From: JBOHHM01 sp050725495
GTDB lineage: Bacteria > Pseudomonadota > Gammaproteobacteria > Burkholderiales > Burkholderiaceae_C
Assembly: GCA_050725495.1 (NCBI GenBank)
Contig: JBOHHM010000249.1
Location: 1 to 7,312, forward strand
Direction of reading: 5' to 3'
Length of the DNA stretch: 7,312 bases
Below the pieces are notes generated by a model that saw only the letters and a program-made list of their open reading frames with translations, did not search any database and had not been told where the DNA came from. Below, piece by piece: positions 5,268 to 7,312 of this stretch (positions within the stretch are counted from its first letter, which is position 1; every line of letters begins with the position of its first letter). The position numbers and the translations under genes were made by a program.

Positions 5268-7148
5268 ATGACCTGGAGCAAACTGCCCACAGGCGGCTTC
5301 ACCGGCATCGACTGGGCCCAGCCCGGCGCGACTGAGGGGTATGACCCCTACCTGGTCTGGGCCGAAGCCGATCGGTTCGCAGGTTACGGCGGCAAGCAGC
5401 CCAACTGGCTGCCGCTGGCCATCGAATTGAGCCCCGGCACCCGCATCGCCCAATTCATTGATGCAGGCTCGCCGCAGTGGCTGCACGTGCCGCCGGTGTA
5501 CACCTCTGTGGCCGCGCCAGTGGGCCTGCGTTTTTGCACGGCGCGCGTCAAACCGGCTTTCTTCAAGCACATCCAGCCAGGTGGCAAGCTCCATGCTTTG
5601 GTGCAGCGGTGCGAGCTGGGCCTGCCCGCTGGGCCGCATGCCGACGACCCGACCGCGTCGGGCGCCGATCCTGCGGCGCCGCGCCCGGCGCTGCTCCACG
5701 GCAAGGTGGTCGGCCTGATCGACGACGGCCTCGCGTTTGCCAGTGCCAACTTCTTGCGCGGTGGCCAGGCCCGCACGCAGTATTTCTGGCGCCAAGACGG
5801 CAAGGGTGTGGGGGCTGCGCCGACAGCGCTCGGCTATGGTCATGAGCTGAGGGCCGACGACATCAACCAGGCGATCGAGCGTCACAGCTACGACGGCCTC
5901 GTCGACGAAAGCCTGGTGTACAGCGAATTCAAGCTGTCCGCACTGCAAAAACCGGTCAGCCACGGCACCCATGTGCTGGACTTGGCCTGCGGCCCGCGCA
6001 ACTTGCTGGCCCAGGTCGCCGGGCCGGACGCGCCGCCGAGCTGGGCTCTGGCTGAGGACGAGGCCAGCCGCTGCGACATCATGGCCGTGCAGCTCGACTA
6101 CGACACGGTCGCCGACACCTCGGGTGGGTCGCTGAACGTTCATGTGCTCGATGGCTTGATGTACCTGCTGTCGCGCTGCGCGGCCGACGCGAAGATGGCG
6201 GTGAACATCAGCTTCGGCACGCTGGCCGGGCCGCGCGACGGCAGCGCGCTGCTGGAAGCCGCCATGGACCAGCTGATCGACCTGTGCGGCGGCCGGCTGC
6301 AAATCGTTCTGGCGGCGGGCAACAGCTACCAGCTGCGCACGCACGCCAACGTGACGCTATCGAAAAATGATCAAGTCAGGCTCCATTGGCGGGGACAACC
6401 AGCTGATTTGACCCAGAACTTTCTCGAACTATGGCTGCCCGAGGGGGCCCATGGCGTGACGGTCGAAGTCACGCCGCCGGGCCGCGCGGCCCTGCCGGCC
6501 CTGGCCTGGGGCGAGTCTCGGATGTGGACCGACGGCGGCACCCAGCCCTTGTGCGCCCTGATCTATCCGAAGTCGGTCGCCACCGGGCGCGCCGGCACCT
6601 GCGCCCTGCTGGCCGTGGCCCCGAGCTTCAGTTTTGATGCCGGTGCGGCGACCGCCCCTAGCGGCGTATGGCGCGTCACGCTGAGCAACGAGTCCGACAG
6701 CCCGGTCACGGTGGACGCCTATGTGGAACGCGACGATGTGGTGATCGGCACGCGCACCGGCGCCCGCCAGTCGCATTTTGAAGACGCGCTCTACGACATG
6801 GACGCGTGGGTCGACGACCCGGCCAACCCGACGCCGATCCGGCGCAGTGGCAACTACAACAGCATTGCCACCGGCCAAAAAACCGTCTCGGTCGGCGGTG
6901 AGCGCATTCATACCTCGCGGACCGATGAACGCTGGGCCCACTATTCGCCACGCAAGCCCGACCCCGACGCGGATCGGCCCACGCGGCCGGGGGTCGCCAA
7001 GCTGCCCGACACCCAGGCTGATAGCGACGAGAACCCGGCGCTGACCGGGCTGCGAGGCGCCGGCACGCGCAGTGGGGCCGTGGTGCGTCTGCGGGGCACC
7101 AGCGATGCCGCGCCGCAGGCAACGCGACGGATTTTCAACGCCATGTAA
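5268..7148 (+). CDS. Subtilisin-like serine protease (S8 family) with large insertion
   Basis: The 626-residue product holds the full subtilase set in order: Asp152 (VVGLIDDGLAFA), His232 (VSHGTHVLDLA), oxyanion-hole Asn352 (IVLAAGNS) and Ser612 (RGTSDAAPQATR). The Asp motif is DDG, as in kexin-type subtilases, although the rest is not clearly kexin-like. Residues 1-140 form an uncharacterised N-terminal region rather than an obvious signal peptide and propeptide, so the enzyme may act in the cytoplasm. Asn and Ser are 260 residues apart, against 66 in subtilisin. The extra segment (about 370-490) looks beta-rich, and a charged, proline-rich stretch (about 550-595) precedes Ser612. Only 14 residues follow the serine. 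The ATG lies 7 bases after the previous stop, with only a weak ribosome binding site, which suggests translational coupling. The substrate is unknown. Confidence 0.9.
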   Translation: MTWSKLPTGGFTGIDWAQPGATEGYDPYLVWAEADRFAGYGGKQPNWLPLAIELSPGTRIAQFIDAGSPQWLHVPPVYTSVAAPVGLRFCTARVKPAFFKHIQPGGKLHALVQRCELGLPAGPHADDPTASGADPAAPRPALLHGKVVGLIDDGLAFASANFLRGGQARTQYFWRQDGKGVGAAPTALGYGHELRADDINQAIERHSYDGLVDESLVYSEFKLSALQKPVSHGTHVLDLACGPRNLLAQVAGPDAPPSWALAEDEASRCDIMAVQLDYDTVADTSGGSLNVHVLDGLMYLLSRCAADAKMAVNISFGTLAGPRDGSALLEAAMDQLIDLCGGRLQIVLAAGNSYQLRTHANVTLSKNDQVRLHWRGQPADLTQNFLELWLPEGAHGVTVEVTPPGRAALPALAWGESRMWTDGGTQPLCALIYPKSVATGRAGTCALLAVAPSFSFDAGAATAPSGVWRVTLSNESDSPVTVDAYVERDDVVIGTRTGARQSHFEDALYDMDAWVDDPANPTPIRRSGNYNSIATGQKTVSVGGERIHTSRTDERWAHYSPRKPDPDADRPTRPGVAKLPDTQADSDENPALTGLRGAGTRSGAVVRLRGTSDAAPQATRRIFNAM

Positions 7149-7166
7149 GTCCGCGGGCAGGCCCAG

Positions 7167-7312
7167 CTACCACCGCGCCGGCAGCTTCTTCAACAACGTG
7201 ATGCGCTTGACGCCCAGCTCGATGTAGCCGTCCTTCTCGATCTCCTTGAGCAGGCGGCTGACCATCTCGCGCGAGGCGCCGACGCGGTTGGCAATGTCCT
7301 GGTGCGTGATAT
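7167..7312 (-). CDS. Crp/Fnr-family transcriptional regulator, C-terminal helix-turn-helix fragment (runs off the right edge)
   Basis: The minus strand encodes 47 residues ending at the TAG at 7169-7167. The segment ITHQDIANRVGASREMVSRL is the Crp-type helix-turn-helix, with the recognition-helix pattern SRExVxRxLK. Arg, Glu and Arg lie where E. coli CRP contacts its TGTGA half-site. A wing (DGYIELGVKRITLL) follows. The ligand-binding cyclic-nucleotide-like domain lies beyond the window, so cAMP binding cannot be judged. The gene converges on the protease gene with 18 bases between the stop codons and no evident terminator. Confidence 0.88.
   Translation of the reverse strand, partial: ITHQDIANRVGASREMVSRLLKEIEKDGYIELGVKRITLLKKLPARW

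Noticed and set aside
5217..6344. A 375-codon open frame on the minus strand within the protease gene
   Set aside because: It is antisense to a gene with clear catalytic motifs, shows no recognisable domain and has the composition of a shadow frame.
7149..7166. GGGCAGGCCC between the convergent protease and Crp-type genes as a bidirectional terminator
   Set aside because: The arms are separated by only two bases, so no stable hairpin can form, and there is no T tract on either side.

Overview
The window has high GC content (about 65-68% in most genes) and carries phenylalanine/tyrosine catabolism genes of proteobacterial type. Codon use and protein sequences suggest a betaproteobacterium of the order Burkholderiales, probably Comamonadaceae-like. 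That assignment comes from recognition of the sequences, not from a search.

Left part (1-2215): the 5' end of an Lrp/AsnC-family regulator reads leftward out of the window. It is divergent from hppD (4-hydroxyphenylpyruvate dioxygenase) and phhA (phenylalanine 4-hydroxylase), which read rightward with a 57-base gap. PhhA makes tyrosine from phenylalanine and HPPD makes homogentisate from 4-hydroxyphenylpyruvate, so the two enzymes flank the tyrosine transamination step. The 110-base divergent spacer is rich in GCAG/CTGC half-sites, including a 5-5-5 dyad, and probably holds the operators of the Lrp-type regulator.

Middle and right part (2339-7148): three rightward genes look like an accessory cassette. 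The first encodes a 594-residue protein with a class III nucleotidyl cyclase domain, a TolB-like domain and TPR-like helical repeats. After 30 bases comes a 368-residue soluble PAP2/vanadium-haloperoxidase-fold enzyme whose N-terminus is an almost perfect (Ala-Gly-Ile)n repeat. Seven bases later comes a 626-residue subtilisin-fold (S8) protease with a complete Asp/His/Asn/Ser set, a large insertion before the serine, and a serine lying almost at the C-terminus. The tight spacing suggests co-transcription, at least of the last two genes. I do not recognise this trio as a named system, and its shared function is unknown.

Right end (7167-7312): the C-terminal helix-turn-helix of a Crp/Fnr-family regulator lies on the opposite strand and converges on the protease gene with 18 bases between stop codons. 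A Crp-type protein close to a putative cAMP synthase is suggestive, but its effector-binding domain lies outside the window.
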